From contig NZ_FXTK01000004.1 of assembly GCF_900182695.1 (NCBI RefSeq), forward strand, positions 274,507 to 338,506: a stretch of DNA of 64,000 nt. Direction: 5' to 3'. Positions 54,906-63,682 of the stretch are shown one piece after another (the stretch's first letter is position 1; the number at the start of each line of letters is the position of its first letter). Position numbers and translations under genes: made by a program. The stretch comes from Paracoccus laeviglucosivorans (GTDB lineage: Bacteria; Pseudomonadota; Alphaproteobacteria; Rhodobacterales; Rhodobacteraceae). The notes under the pieces were generated by a model. The model ran no database searches and was not told the origin of the DNA. It saw only the letters and a program-made list of their open reading frames with translations.

Positions 54906-55616
54906 TCAATCAGGAATGCGCAACTCCCACCAATGAATGACGACGCGGACCCGCCCGCCTGCGAATTGCCCACCTACCGCCGTCAGCCGCAAAGCCAAAG
55001 GATTCCAATAGGTCATCGGTGCTGAAAGGATGCCGCGCGACCACGATCCGACCGTTTTGCCCAAGCCCTCGCCGAAACGGTTAAGCGCATCGGCATGACC
55101 GAGTGACCAGCTTGTCGCGGTGCCGGTAATCGCGGTCAGCACCCGCGCGGTCACACCGATGACCATCGCGCCCGCCGGAATGACCATCGCGGTCGTCGCG
55201 GCGGCCCCGGCGCTCAGGGTCACATCCTCGGATAGTTGCCCAGCGATCATCCCCGAGCCGTGCTGCCCAAGGCTGACCGCGCCGATGACCCAGGCCGCGC
55301 CGTTGTGGATGGCACCGACGCCGCGATCCGCGATCCACGCGCGCCGGCCAAAGCGCGGTTGCACGAAGATCCAGCCGCCATTCGCGCCGATGGCGATCCT
55401 GCCGCCTTGCCCCTCCCATGCGTTTGTCGCGCCTGCCGGGACGCCCCAACACATGCCATCCACCACTGTTTCGGGCGGCGCGCTGCGTGTGACGCTTTGC
55501 AGCACCAGATCGACCTGCCCGTCCAGCCGCATCAGCGCGTCGTTCACCGTGACATGCTTTTGCGCCTGTGCAGGCAGCAGCAGCGGCAAGTCCATATTCG
55601 CGGTTGCATCAGCCAT
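54906..55616 (-). CDS. DUF2793 protein at the end of the GTA cluster
   Basis: A 236-residue protein with the DUF2793 pattern DLPLLLPAQAQKHVTVNDAL near the N-terminus, NAWEGQGGRIAIGANGGWIF near 68, and a beta-rich C-terminal half. DUF2793 genes often sit in phage and GTA tail regions, and this one may be a tail fibre or receptor-binding component (inference). Its ATG overlaps the g15 stop by 8 bp (55609-55616), which ties it to the cluster. Confidence 0.8.
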   Translation of the reverse strand: MADATANMDLPLLLPAQAQKHVTVNDALMRLDGQVDLVLQSVTRSAPPETVVDGMCWGVPAGATNAWEGQGGRIAIGANGGWIFVQPRFGRRAWIADRGVGAIHNGAAWVIGAVSLGQHGSGMIAGQLSEDVTLSAGAAATTAMVIPAGAMVIGVTARVLTAITGTATSWSLGHADALNRFGEGLGKTVGSWSRGILSAPMTYWNPLALRLTAVGGQFAGGRVRVVIHWWELRIPD

Positions 55617-58600
55617 TGACCGTCATCCTTGCATAAGGCCCGGCGCCGAACATGTCGGACAGTTGGGCAATCTGTATCTCAAAGGCGCCACCCGCCTTTG
55701 CCGCGTTCCACATCTGCGCCGGAACCGTCCAGCGCGGCTCACCGACAATCGTTTCGGCCAGAACCGACCCGTCGCGGACCAGCCGTGCCGAATATCGCTC
55801 CTGCGCCTCGCCCAGTGGCACGTCGGGGCCACCCCAGTCATCGCCATGCACGCGGGTGCGGCGCACCCAGGTGATCGCCGTCCCGCGCACTGCCAGATGG
55901 CAGGGTGACAGCGGGCGCAGCCCCGCGCCGCGAAAGGCCGCGCCGATATGGCGATAGCTGGGATCGTCCGGCGCGCGCGTGCCCGGCCCGATGCGCCAAT
56001 GCCGCATCTGGTTGCGGGCCGAGGGGGGCAGATCGACCTGCACCACAGCCGCATCCAGCAAAACGACCGTGCTGCCGACCGGCCAGACGGCGGGCATGAA
56101 CGCATCCGTCCCCGCCTGCCCCCGCAGCCGCGTCTGGATTTCCCATAGCCCCGGCGCGATCAGCCTTGCATCGCGGAACTGCAGCAGCTCCCATCCCTCG
56201 GCCGAGCCGTCGCCGATTGCCATCAGGTTCGCACCGGCCAGCAACGCAGCCTCGGTCGCGCTTTCCAGCGAGCCGCCTTTGATCTGCACCCGCAACGCGG
56301 GGCCCCGATCCCAGACGCCCGGCTGGACCGCCGCCAAAGGCGTCGTCGTGACCCCCATGACCGCAGGCTGGGCCAGCATCGTATTGGGCGCATATCCTCC
56401 GGCTTCCTCGACGGATGCCCAGACAGCCGCCGATCCTGGCCATGGCGTTGCCGTTGCCGCGACGTGCGGCGCATGTGCCACCTCGTCGCCACGCAGCAGC
56501 GGCAGGTCCAGAAAGACCGGCCACACCGGGATCGGCGGCACGAATGCCCGCGAACTTGCGCCAACCTCCGGGGTCCGCGCCGGACGATAGACGCCCGGCT
56601 CGACCCGGACGGCATCGACGGTCACGGCCCCGGCGCGTTCGATCCGATCAATCCGCCAGCGCCGGACGGTCCCCGATGTCTCGGTCAACTCGACCACATC
56701 ACCCGGCCCCATAACCCCCAGCGATGGCGGCAGCGCAAAGCGCACCATGTCGCGCGCCACCTGCGTCTCGGACACCCAGCGTTCCGCCATCATCTGACCG
56801 TCGCCCGGCGTCAGTGCCATGGGCAACTCACTGTCCGAGACGGTCAGGAAGGTGCCCCCCGGAACCTGCGTCTCGGCGGTGCGGGCGGCATAGTCGCCCC
56901 CCGCCTCGATATGTGTCAGCCGCACGCGGCCCGGAATCTCGGCATCGGAGGCGCGGGTGAATTCGGGACCGTCCAGATCATCCGTGATCGCCATGTCGTC
57001 CGGGCCAAGCGCCGCATCAATGCGCGCGTCGCGCATGGAAAAGCGCAGAACGCCATCGCGCTCGACCGCATCGAAACCATGCGCCAGCATCAGCGGCTGC
57101 AACGCGGCCCGTCCGCTTTCCGCGCCGCTGATCGCATATCCCTTGACCAGACCGTAAAGCCCCGAAGTGTCGAACGCCTTGACCCCCGCATCGCGGCAGA
57201 TCTCGGCCACCACATCGGCCAAGGGCACCGCCCCCGCGCGACCGTTCAGCCAATGGCCGCGTTGCCATGCGGGGCCGTCCGACCACAGATCGGTGCGGGC
57301 CGGAAATGCCGGATAGGGGCGCGCATCCCAGGCCCAGACATGGGCGCGGTCCATCTCGATCATGCGCCCCGCGCCTGTGCGGCCATAGGCGGCGCGCGCC
57401 GGGTTGTTCGTCGGATCGCCCCAGTAATCGGTCATGGCGCGGATATAGGCCGCCTGCACGTTGTCGTCGCGCCGCCCGTCCGAGAACCAGGGCAACATGG
57501 ATTCCGAACTCATCGCGTCCAGAAACTTGTTGGGCTGGTTGGTGCCCTTGTCCAGCGCGGCACAGCCCATTTCGGTGAACCAGATCGGCTTGGACCTTGG
57601 CACCCAAGGGGTTTTCCCGGCGCGACGCTGACCGCCCACCCGCTCATGGTGCGGGTTCGCCCACCAGTTCGCGATGTCCTTGTATCGCCACAACCAATGC
57701 TCATCGAACAGCCCATCATGGATCGGCGTGCGGACCTGCATCCGCCGATCCTCGTCGCGGACGTAATACCAGTCGTAACCCTCGCCACCCGCGACATTGG
57801 CACGCAGATAGTCGGGATTGTCGATCCGGCCCCAACGCGCATCCAGGTGATCTTCGCCATCGCGCCAGTCGGACAGCGGCATGTAGTTGTCGATGCCGAT
57901 AAAGTCGATCGCGTCATCGGCCCATAGCGGGTCCAGATGGAAATACACATCGCCACTGGGCGGCTGATAGCCGAAATATTCCGACCAATCCGCCGCATAG
58001 CCGATCTTGACGCCTTCGCCCAGAATGCTGCGCACGTCCCCCGCCAGCCGCCGCAATTGCGAGACAGCCGGGAACGTGCCGTTCACCGCCTGAATCTGCG
58101 TCAGCCCGATCATTTCGGACCCGATCAGAAAGGCGTCGATGCCGCCTGCCGCCGCGCACAGATGCGCGTAATGCAGGATGAACCGGCGATAGCTCCATTC
58201 CTGCGGCCCGGTATAGGTAATGCGGTCGCCGTCGCGCGTGAACTGGTGGGCCTGTGCGCTGCCAAAGAACGCGGCGACCTCGGCAGCCGCCGCAGCCGTC
58301 CCCGCCGGACTGCCCGGACGCCCCGCCGCGATGCTTGAGGTGATCCGCCCACGCCACGGCATGACCGGCTGGTCGCCAGCCCCGCTCCACGGATCGGGAC
58401 GGCCGTTCCCGGCCATCTGCTCCATCAGGATGAACGGATAGAACACCGCCCGCCGCCCGCTGGCCGCGATGTCGCGCAGCGCCTCGATGACGCTGCCATC
58501 GGCGGGTGTTCCGCCATAGATCGGGCGGCCATCCACCCGTGCCACTTCGTCGGCCTGATCCCGCGCGATGCCGCCCGCGCGCCACGCCATACCCTGACCG

Positions 58601-59499
58601 TCGCGCGACTTGTCCTCGACCTTGGGGCGCAGGGTGCAATCACTGACGCGCAGGTCATCGCCGAACCACGACACCACCACCGAGACCGAGCCGACACGCG
58701 GCAGTTCCCGCCCCAATGCCTGCATCGAGGCGCGGAAATCCGTTCCCGCCACCGGCGTGTTATGGTTGATGACCTGCGTTTCCCCTAGACCTTTGTCATA
58801 GCTGACAGGAGTGGTCGCCAGCGAATATTCCCCCGTTCCGGGGATTAGCGCCACGGCCTGCACCTCGCGCGACATTCCGCGCCCGTCACGCGCGGCCCGC
58901 GTCACCTCGAAATGCAGTTGCGGGACGCGGTTGCCCCAACGCTCCAGCGCCAGATCCTCCAGCACGACATAGGCGATGCCGCGATAGGCTGGCGCGTCGT
59001 CGCCCAGCAGCCCGTGAATGGCGGGATCGGGGATCTGGTCTTCATCACCCGGATAGACGCGCATGTTCAGATCGTCGGCCGAGATCTCCTCGCCATCCGC
59101 CCAGACGCGCCCCACCCCAAGGATCGGCCCTTCGCACAGGGCTAACGCGAAGCTCAGCCGATAGCCGATCTGCGTCGCGCTGGAACCCGTGCCCTTGCCG
59201 CCGCCCTGCTTGCGCCGCGTTTCGACCAGCGGACCCGACCAGATCGTGTGCCCCAGCAGCCGCATCTGGCCCCAGACCCGCGGGATCGGCTGCCCTTCGC
59301 CCGCGGTCTGGATACGCATACGATCGACGCGGCCCGTTTCGACCGCTTTCGACCCCGCACCCAGCAGGCGCTGGTCGATGACCCGACCCAAAGTCGCGCC
59401 GACCGCGCGGCCGATCACCGCACCCGACAGCCCCAGCACGGCGCTGCCAAAACCCGCACCGATGGATGCACCGGCTGCCGCCAGAAGTATCGTCGCCAT
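55609..59499 (-). CDS. GTA host-specificity/tail tip protein (g15 homologue)
   Basis: Largest GTA protein, 1296 residues, forming the tip of the baseplate. An N-terminal hydrophobic glycine-rich segment (residues 1-50) is followed by a phage tail domain and a glycoside-hydrolase-like TIM barrel: IGYAADWSEYFGYQP, DFIGIDNYMPLSDWRDG and SKPIWFTEMGCAALDKG at about residues 505-650. Phage-tail-3 and a beta-rich C-terminal region follow. It matches RcGTA g15 in length and position. The reading frame is uninterrupted. Confidence 0.92.
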   Translation of the reverse strand: MATILLAAAGASIGAGFGSAVLGLSGAVIGRAVGATLGRVIDQRLLGAGSKAVETGRVDRMRIQTAGEGQPIPRVWGQMRLLGHTIWSGPLVETRRKQGGGKGTGSSATQIGYRLSFALALCEGPILGVGRVWADGEEISADDLNMRVYPGDEDQIPDPAIHGLLGDDAPAYRGIAYVVLEDLALERWGNRVPQLHFEVTRAARDGRGMSREVQAVALIPGTGEYSLATTPVSYDKGLGETQVINHNTPVAGTDFRASMQALGRELPRVGSVSVVVSWFGDDLRVSDCTLRPKVEDKSRDGQGMAWRAGGIARDQADEVARVDGRPIYGGTPADGSVIEALRDIAASGRRAVFYPFILMEQMAGNGRPDPWSGAGDQPVMPWRGRITSSIAAGRPGSPAGTAAAAAEVAAFFGSAQAHQFTRDGDRITYTGPQEWSYRRFILHYAHLCAAAGGIDAFLIGSEMIGLTQIQAVNGTFPAVSQLRRLAGDVRSILGEGVKIGYAADWSEYFGYQPPSGDVYFHLDPLWADDAIDFIGIDNYMPLSDWRDGEDHLDARWGRIDNPDYLRANVAGGEGYDWYYVRDEDRRMQVRTPIHDGLFDEHWLWRYKDIANWWANPHHERVGGQRRAGKTPWVPRSKPIWFTEMGCAALDKGTNQPNKFLDAMSSESMLPWFSDGRRDDNVQAAYIRAMTDYWGDPTNNPARAAYGRTGAGRMIEMDRAHVWAWDARPYPAFPARTDLWSDGPAWQRGHWLNGRAGAVPLADVVAEICRDAGVKAFDTSGLYGLVKGYAISGAESGRAALQPLMLAHGFDAVERDGVLRFSMRDARIDAALGPDDMAITDDLDGPEFTRASDAEIPGRVRLTHIEAGGDYAARTAETQVPGGTFLTVSDSELPMALTPGDGQMMAERWVSETQVARDMVRFALPPSLGVMGPGDVVELTETSGTVRRWRIDRIERAGAVTVDAVRVEPGVYRPARTPEVGASSRAFVPPIPVWPVFLDLPLLRGDEVAHAPHVAATATPWPGSAAVWASVEEAGGYAPNTMLAQPAVMGVTTTPLAAVQPGVWDRGPALRVQIKGGSLESATEAALLAGANLMAIGDGSAEGWELLQFRDARLIAPGLWEIQTRLRGQAGTDAFMPAVWPVGSTVVLLDAAVVQVDLPPSARNQMRHWRIGPGTRAPDDPSYRHIGAAFRGAGLRPLSPCHLAVRGTAITWVRRTRVHGDDWGGPDVPLGEAQERYSARLVRDGSVLAETIVGEPRWTVPAQMWNAAKAGGAFEIQIAQLSDMFGAGPYARMTVNG

Positions 59500-59514
59500 A
59501 ACGCCCTGCCTTTC

Positions 59515-59940
59515 CTAATCGATTGTCGGAAACCTGAACCTGCCCGCGATGCGCAATCGCCAGGGAGCGGATAGCGGGCTTTCGACCACGCCATGCCGGT
59601 CATAGGCATGGATGAAGCGCGGCGCGGTCCCGGTTTGCGTCAGAATACCCATGTGCTTTGCAACTGCGCCCGCGCTCATGCGAAAGATCAGCACATCGCC
59701 CGGCGCTTCTTCGGTCGCGGGCTGCAACAATCGCCCCGCACCCAGCATCAGCAATTCGCGACCGCCCATCTCGCCCCAGTCGGGGGTATAGGCTGGCATC
59801 GGCTCGGGTTCTGCACCAAAGAACTCGCGCCAGATGCCCCGGATCAGCCCCAGACAATCCGTCCCCGCCCCCTTGGCCGAGGCCTGATGCACATAAGGCG
59901 TCCCGATCCAGCCCCGCGCGGCATGGACCACGCGGCTCAT
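59515..59940 (-). CDS. GTA cell-wall peptidase, NlpC/P60 (g14 homologue)
   Basis: A 141-residue tail-associated hydrolase. The catalytic Cys is in KGAGTDCLGLIRGIWREFF near residue 30 and the His in AKHMGILTQTGT near 95, both intact. In RcGTA this activity is thought to open host peptidoglycan. The start MSRVVHAARGWIGTPYVHQA was chosen because it overlaps the g13 stop by 4 bp (59937-59940). Confidence 0.9.
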   Translation of the reverse strand: MSRVVHAARGWIGTPYVHQASAKGAGTDCLGLIRGIWREFFGAEPEPMPAYTPDWGEMGGRELLMLGAGRLLQPATEEAPGDVLIFRMSAGAVAKHMGILTQTGTAPRFIHAYDRHGVVESPLSAPWRLRIAGRFRFPTID

Positions 59941-60755
59941 CGGTTCACCTTGGGCGCAATCAGCCAATCTTCCGGGGGCAGATGTGGAAAGCCGCGAAAG
60001 TTCAGATAATTCAGAAACTTCATCCGGCATGTCTGGGGCCGCTTATCGCAACCGGCGATCAGCCTGATGCGGTCGCCGACTTTTGGATGCAGCCCAAGCG
60101 AGGTCCAAAGTCCCAACTCGCGCCCCGCCGGGCTGGCAAGATCGACTTTGATCAAGCCCCGCAAACCGGCCGCCTGCCCGGACAGCACGACAAGCTGCCC
60201 GCGCTCGAACCAACCGGCGTAGTGACCGGCGATGCCGGTCAGGACAAGGCGCTGGCCATCGGTTTCCTGCACCAGGCCTTCGGCGGAATAGCCCGTAGCA
60301 GACAGATCGAAACGGCATTTGGCGTCGCCCAGCTCAGCCGAACAGCGCGGATGATAGACCCGGCCCTGCGTCTGGTTCAGGGGCTCGGACAACCCGCGCA
60401 ATTCGGCGCGGAACGCGCCCCCGCTCCGGCTGACCTCGCCCAGATGACCGCGAAAGATCAGGCTGCGGTTCGCCACGTCCGACCAGTCCACCTCCCATAG
60501 GCGCACATCGGCACTGTCCCAGCGTCCGGCCATCAGGTCGCTCTCTGTGATGGCGCTGTCCGACAGCGCGCCAACGGCTTCGGTATTGTCCACCGACAGG
60601 CCCGCGCCCTGCACGACAGCCCTGGCGCTCAGCCCCGCATCGGGACGAAACGAGATACCCTCGAACCGCAAGGCCCGGTCGTGATCCGTAAAGCCCAGCA
60701 CCAGACCGTCGGCCCGCGCCAAAGCCCAAGCCCGCGCAATCGTTTCGCCCTTCAC
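59937..60755 (-). CDS. GTA hub protein, DUF2163 (g13 homologue)
   Basis: A 272-residue baseplate hub of the DUF2163/phage_BR0599 family. It has ALARADGLVLGFTDHDRALR near the N-terminus, RSLIFRGHLGEVSRSGG near 97 and YHPRCSAELGDAKCRF near 135. Two further cysteines lie in AGCDKRPQTCRMKF near 240. Four cysteines in C-x7-C and C-x6-C pairs could hold a metal or Fe-S centre, as suggested for RcGTA. It overlaps both g12 (60752-60755) and g14. Confidence 0.9.
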   Translation of the reverse strand: MKGETIARAWALARADGLVLGFTDHDRALRFEGISFRPDAGLSARAVVQGAGLSVDNTEAVGALSDSAITESDLMAGRWDSADVRLWEVDWSDVANRSLIFRGHLGEVSRSGGAFRAELRGLSEPLNQTQGRVYHPRCSAELGDAKCRFDLSATGYSAEGLVQETDGQRLVLTGIAGHYAGWFERGQLVVLSGQAAGLRGLIKVDLASPAGRELGLWTSLGLHPKVGDRIRLIAGCDKRPQTCRMKFLNYLNFRGFPHLPPEDWLIAPKVNR

Positions 60756-61384
60756 AGCCGCACCTCGATCACCGGAACCTGTGGCAGGTCGCCCGCCTGA
60801 AACGAGGCGACCGACACCGCAATCCGGTCCGTGTCAAAACGAACCGGCACATCGAATTTAAAGCCCGCGGTGATCTCGGCACCCACGGCAGGCGGCGCGT
60901 TGAAAGTCAGGATGCCCAGCGCGGCATCGACCGTGAAATCCAGCGTATCGAACTGTTCGACATTGCCGATCCCCGCCCGCACCGTGCCTGGCACGGGCTT
61001 TGCGATGGGGCGCCAGTAACGCGCTGGACCGGACTGATAGGACTTGCGCAGGGTGAACTGCACCCGCTTGCCATCCCCACGTCCGATGACCTGATCCTGA
61101 TAGGCCACGGCAGCACTGGGGGCCGCCGACTTGTAATCAGACCAGTCCTTCCAGCGAAAACCGTGCAACTGGCCGGCCCGTGCCTCGAAAAAGGCGACCA
61201 AGGCCGCCACATCGTCCAGCGACCGCAGCCCCATTCCCGCGTCATATCGGCGGCGCGAATGTGCCCAGGGGCTGCGGCGTTCTTCGTGACCATTGCTCAG
61301 CGCGACGATCTCGGTGCGCCGCTCTGGCCCGCCTACACTGCCAAAGGACAGGTTTGCAGGGAACCTGATGTCGTGAAATGCCAT
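60752..61384 (-). CDS. GTA distal tail protein, DUF2460 (g12 homologue)
   Basis: A 210-residue DUF2460 protein. It begins MAFHDIRFPANLSFGSVGGP, with RRTEIVALSNGHEERRSPWA and FFEARAGQLHGFRWKDWSDY further in, the usual GTA g12 landmarks. The ATG at 61384 is 1 bp after the g11 stop; a longer reading to 61468 overlaps g11 and is not supported. Confidence 0.92.
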   Translation of the reverse strand: MAFHDIRFPANLSFGSVGGPERRTEIVALSNGHEERRSPWAHSRRRYDAGMGLRSLDDVAALVAFFEARAGQLHGFRWKDWSDYKSAAPSAAVAYQDQVIGRGDGKRVQFTLRKSYQSGPARYWRPIAKPVPGTVRAGIGNVEQFDTLDFTVDAALGILTFNAPPAVGAEITAGFKFDVPVRFDTDRIAVSVASFQAGDLPQVPVIEVRL

Positions 61385-61385
61385 G

Positions 61386-62051
61386 TCACCCGTTCCTTTC
61401 GCCACGCGCCAGCATCCGCGACAATTGTGCGGCGATCTGGCTTTGCGACCGCTGAAAGCCGCCCACATCGGGGGTCGAGACGTTGAAGGTCACATGGACC
61501 GGACGCCCCCCGCCCGCCGCCGCTACGCCCAGCTTGCCATCCGCACCACGGCGCAGAGGCATGATCGCCTCGGGCCCCGCCTCTCCCATCAGGCCGGTCG
61601 CGCCGCGCATCGGGAAATAGGTGGGGGCACTGACCACGCCGCCCTTGGCAAAGGGCATCACGCGGCCCTGCGTGAATGCACCACCATCGGCAAAGGGCAT
61701 CGCGCCCGATACCAGCCCGTTCACCCCCTGCGAGATGGCGCCCGCCAGCGCCTGCTGGATCGGCTTCATCGCGACTGCAAAGGCCGTATCCGCCATGCTG
61801 CGCGCCACGCCTTTCAACGCATCGCTCAGCTTCAGACCGTCAAAGACCAGCCCCTCGAATGCGCGCCGCAGACCACCGCCGATACCCGTCGCCAACGAGC
61901 CGACTTCGCGATTGGTGTAAAGCATCCCTTCGCGCAGCCGCGAAAGCTCCTGCTCAAAGGCCGCCGTCACGCGACCGCTTTCGTCCAGACTGCGGCCCAG
62001 CGCGCTGTCCCCGGCATCGCTGAGCGCGCCGAACCCATCCTTGTTCGCCAC
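61386..62051 (-). CDS. GTA tape measure protein (g11 homologue)
   Basis: A 221-residue tape measure, matching RcGTA in being very short, consistent with a tail of roughly 50 nm. It has a helical N-terminal part, a central amphipathic GGGLRRAFEGLVFDGLKLSD and the Gly-rich GAMPFADGGAFTQGRVMPFA and PMRGATGLMGEAGPEAIMPL blocks. It starts with GTG behind AGGAGG. Confidence 0.88.
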   Translation of the reverse strand: MANKDGFGALSDAGDSALGRSLDESGRVTAAFEQELSRLREGMLYTNREVGSLATGIGGGLRRAFEGLVFDGLKLSDALKGVARSMADTAFAVAMKPIQQALAGAISQGVNGLVSGAMPFADGGAFTQGRVMPFAKGGVVSAPTYFPMRGATGLMGEAGPEAIMPLRRGADGKLGVAAAGGGRPVHVTFNVSTPDVGGFQRSQSQIAAQLSRMLARGERNG

Positions 62052-62069
62052 GATGGCGCCTCCTGTTTG

Positions 62070-62291
62070 CTATGCTTTCGGCGGCGCAGGCCGATCGGGA
62101 TAACGCGCCGCCAGTTCCGCCAGCCGGTCGCGCGACATGGCGCGCGTTCCCGGCTCGATCCCCAGCATCAGGGCCAGTTCGGCCGGGGTTAGCGCCCAGA
62201 ACTGCGCAGGCGTCAGCCCCAACCCGCCCAGCCGCGCGGGGCCAAGACCCACCTTGATCAGCCCCGGCCAATCCAGCCCGCGCGCGTTCAT
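62070..62291 (-). CDS. Rcc01693-type tail assembly chaperone (g10.1)
   Basis: A 73-residue protein, DUF2376-like: LDWPGLIKVGLGPARLGGLG, then LTPAQFWALTPAELALMLG. In double-stranded DNA phage tails such small genes encode the second chaperone. It overlaps g10 by 4 bp (62288-62291). A +1 or -1 slippery site between g10 and g10.1 is not evident, and start overlap explains the coupling. Confidence 0.85.
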   Translation of the reverse strand: MNARGLDWPGLIKVGLGPARLGGLGLTPAQFWALTPAELALMLGIEPGTRAMSRDRLAELAARYPDRPAPPKA

Positions 62292-62605
62292 GCGCCCTCG
62301 ATGCGAAAGGCCCGTGCCAGCAGCTGCGCCGCCTGATGCGCCGCAGCCACCGGACCACCGCGCAATTCGGCGGCGGCGAACGCCGCACGGTCGCCCGCCC
62401 AGCCTCCGCCGCGCAGACCCGCGATCAGCACGGCCATCACGTCGCTGCTGGAAAACTGCCCACCCTCGAAACGTTCGACCAGCGCGATCATGCTTTCCGC
62501 GCCCAACGCGCCCTCAAGCTCGGCCAGCGCACCCAGCGTCAGCCTGGCGACATGGGGCTGGCCGTCGAGCCAGACCTCGACCTCGCCCGAATACGGGTTC
62601 GCCAT
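62288..62605 (-). CDS. GTA tail assembly protein (g10 homologue)
   Basis: A 105-residue gene transfer agent family protein starting MANPYSGEVEVWLDGQPHVA, with LTLGALAELEGALGAESMIA near 21 and HQAAQLLARAF at the end. It is 1 bp after the g9 stop. It corresponds to RcGTA g10 by order and sequence. Confidence 0.88.
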   Translation of the reverse strand: MANPYSGEVEVWLDGQPHVARLTLGALAELEGALGAESMIALVERFEGGQFSSSDVMAVLIAGLRGGGWAGDRAAFAAAELRGGPVAAAHQAAQLLARAFRIEGA

Positions 62606-62606
62606 C

Positions 62607-63020
62607 TTACAACGAGACGAAGCTGACAGCGCCCGCGCTTGCCAAGGAAATCTCATAGCTCGCCTCGCCGTTATAGCTGCCGGAATATTCCAGGGACGTG
62701 ATCTGGAACGGTCCTTCGATCGTGCCGAAATCCGGCACCACAACCTGAAAGCGCGGCACTTCGCCGTCAAAGAACACCTGCCGCGCCCGTTCGTCGGTGG
62801 TTCCGTCGCGAAACACCCCCGAACCGGAGATGCTGGCCGACCGCACACCCGCGCCGCCCAGAAGCTCGCGCCAGCGGCCCTCGCTTTCGATGCCGGTGAC
62901 ATCCACCGTTTCCGCGTTGAACGCGATCCGCGTCGCCCGCAGGCCCGCGACCGTTTCGAAATGACCGTCCCCGGTCATGTCCATCTTGATCAGCAGGTCG
63001 CGCCCGTTCTGCACCGCCAT
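62607..63020 (-). CDS. GTA major tail protein (g9 homologue)
   Basis: A 137-residue tail tube protein: MAVQNGRDLLIKMDMTGDGH, FNAETVDVTGIESEGRWREL near 34, a central GVRSASISGSGVFRDG and ITSLEYSGSYNGEASYEISL near the end. This is the phage TP901-1-type tail tube fold. The gene is complete and intact. Confidence 0.92.
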   Translation of the reverse strand: MAVQNGRDLLIKMDMTGDGHFETVAGLRATRIAFNAETVDVTGIESEGRWRELLGGAGVRSASISGSGVFRDGTTDERARQVFFDGEVPRFQVVVPDFGTIEGPFQITSLEYSGSYNGEASYEISLASAGAVSFVSL

Positions 63021-63023
63021 AGC

Positions 63024-63452
63024 CTAACTCCTTGCCCCAAGATCAATGCGCGCGCGAAAGGTCAGATCGACCCGCCGCCCCGCGCCGTTTTCCACCCGCC
63101 GCGCCCTTGCGCGCTGAAACCAGATGCCGACCAGATGCCCGCGCGTCAGCGGCACGTCCGCCGCCTCCAGCGCCTCGGACACGGCGGCGGCTGCGGCCTT
63201 GACCCGGCCAAAGCCATTGGCATCATCCGCCCCCGTCAGGACCGAGATCACGAAGTCATGCACCGCCCCCGCCCCTGTCATGTCGCCGCCGTCCCGCACA
63301 TCCTCGGGCCCCAACGAGACATAGGTTCCCGCAGGGGCCGCCACCGGCATCGCATCGAAGATCGCGTCGCCCACCAGTTCGGCCAAGGCATCGCTGCCGC
63401 GCAGCACCTGATAGACCGCCGCCTGCAAGGCCGCCGTCGCCGCATAGCTCAT
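63024..63452 (-). CDS. GTA tail terminator, DUF3168 (g8 homologue)
   Basis: A 142-residue DUF3168 protein starting MSYAATAALQAAVYQVLRGS, with PAGTYVSLGPEDVRDGGDM near 41 and HDFVISVLTGADD near 64. It closes the tail tube near the head. Its start overlaps the end of the g7 remnant by 4 bp, and it starts a continuous run of intact tail genes. Confidence 0.9.
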   Translation of the reverse strand: MSYAATAALQAAVYQVLRGSDALAELVGDAIFDAMPVAAPAGTYVSLGPEDVRDGGDMTGAGAVHDFVISVLTGADDANGFGRVKAAAAAVSEALEAADVPLTRGHLVGIWFQRARARRVENGAGRRVDLTFRARIDLGARS

Positions 63453-63682
63453 GCGTCCGTCTCCTCTTTGGCGTGACAAATCAGATAGCGGCCCTTGCAG
63501 TCGCTTTCGGCGACGGCCTCGATGCGGAAAAGCCGCCCGGACACCATGCGCAGACGTTGTTCCGGGCGTGGACGGCGGAGATCGCCCGCACGCGCGCCCC
63601 TGACGGTGATCCGCCATGAAACCACGCTTTCCGCCCCGACCTCGGCGGAACGCAGGGCCCCTGCACCCGCGCGCATATCGGC
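63449..63682 (-). pseudogene. 5'-truncated GTA head closure gene (g7 remnant)
   Basis: About 77 codons remain of a normally ~110-residue head-tail connector: ADMRAGAGALRSAEVGAESV, then VSWRITVRGAR and LFRIEAVAESDCKGRYLICH. The first third, which would include the family start (usually APRLNRRLVLEAP-like), is replaced by insertion sequence. The frame stays open into the IS but reads unrelated residues (TTCFHTGS). The junction is placed near 63682 by loss of similarity. Without the N-terminus this protein is unlikely to work. Confidence 0.75.

Noticed and set aside
56464..57927. 487-codon frame opposite GTA g15
   Set aside because: Composition typical of antisense translation, and it would lie inside an intact tail protein gene.
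62270..62300. Programmed frameshift between g10 and g10.1
   Set aside because: A normal ATG overlap joins the genes, and no slippery heptamer is visible.
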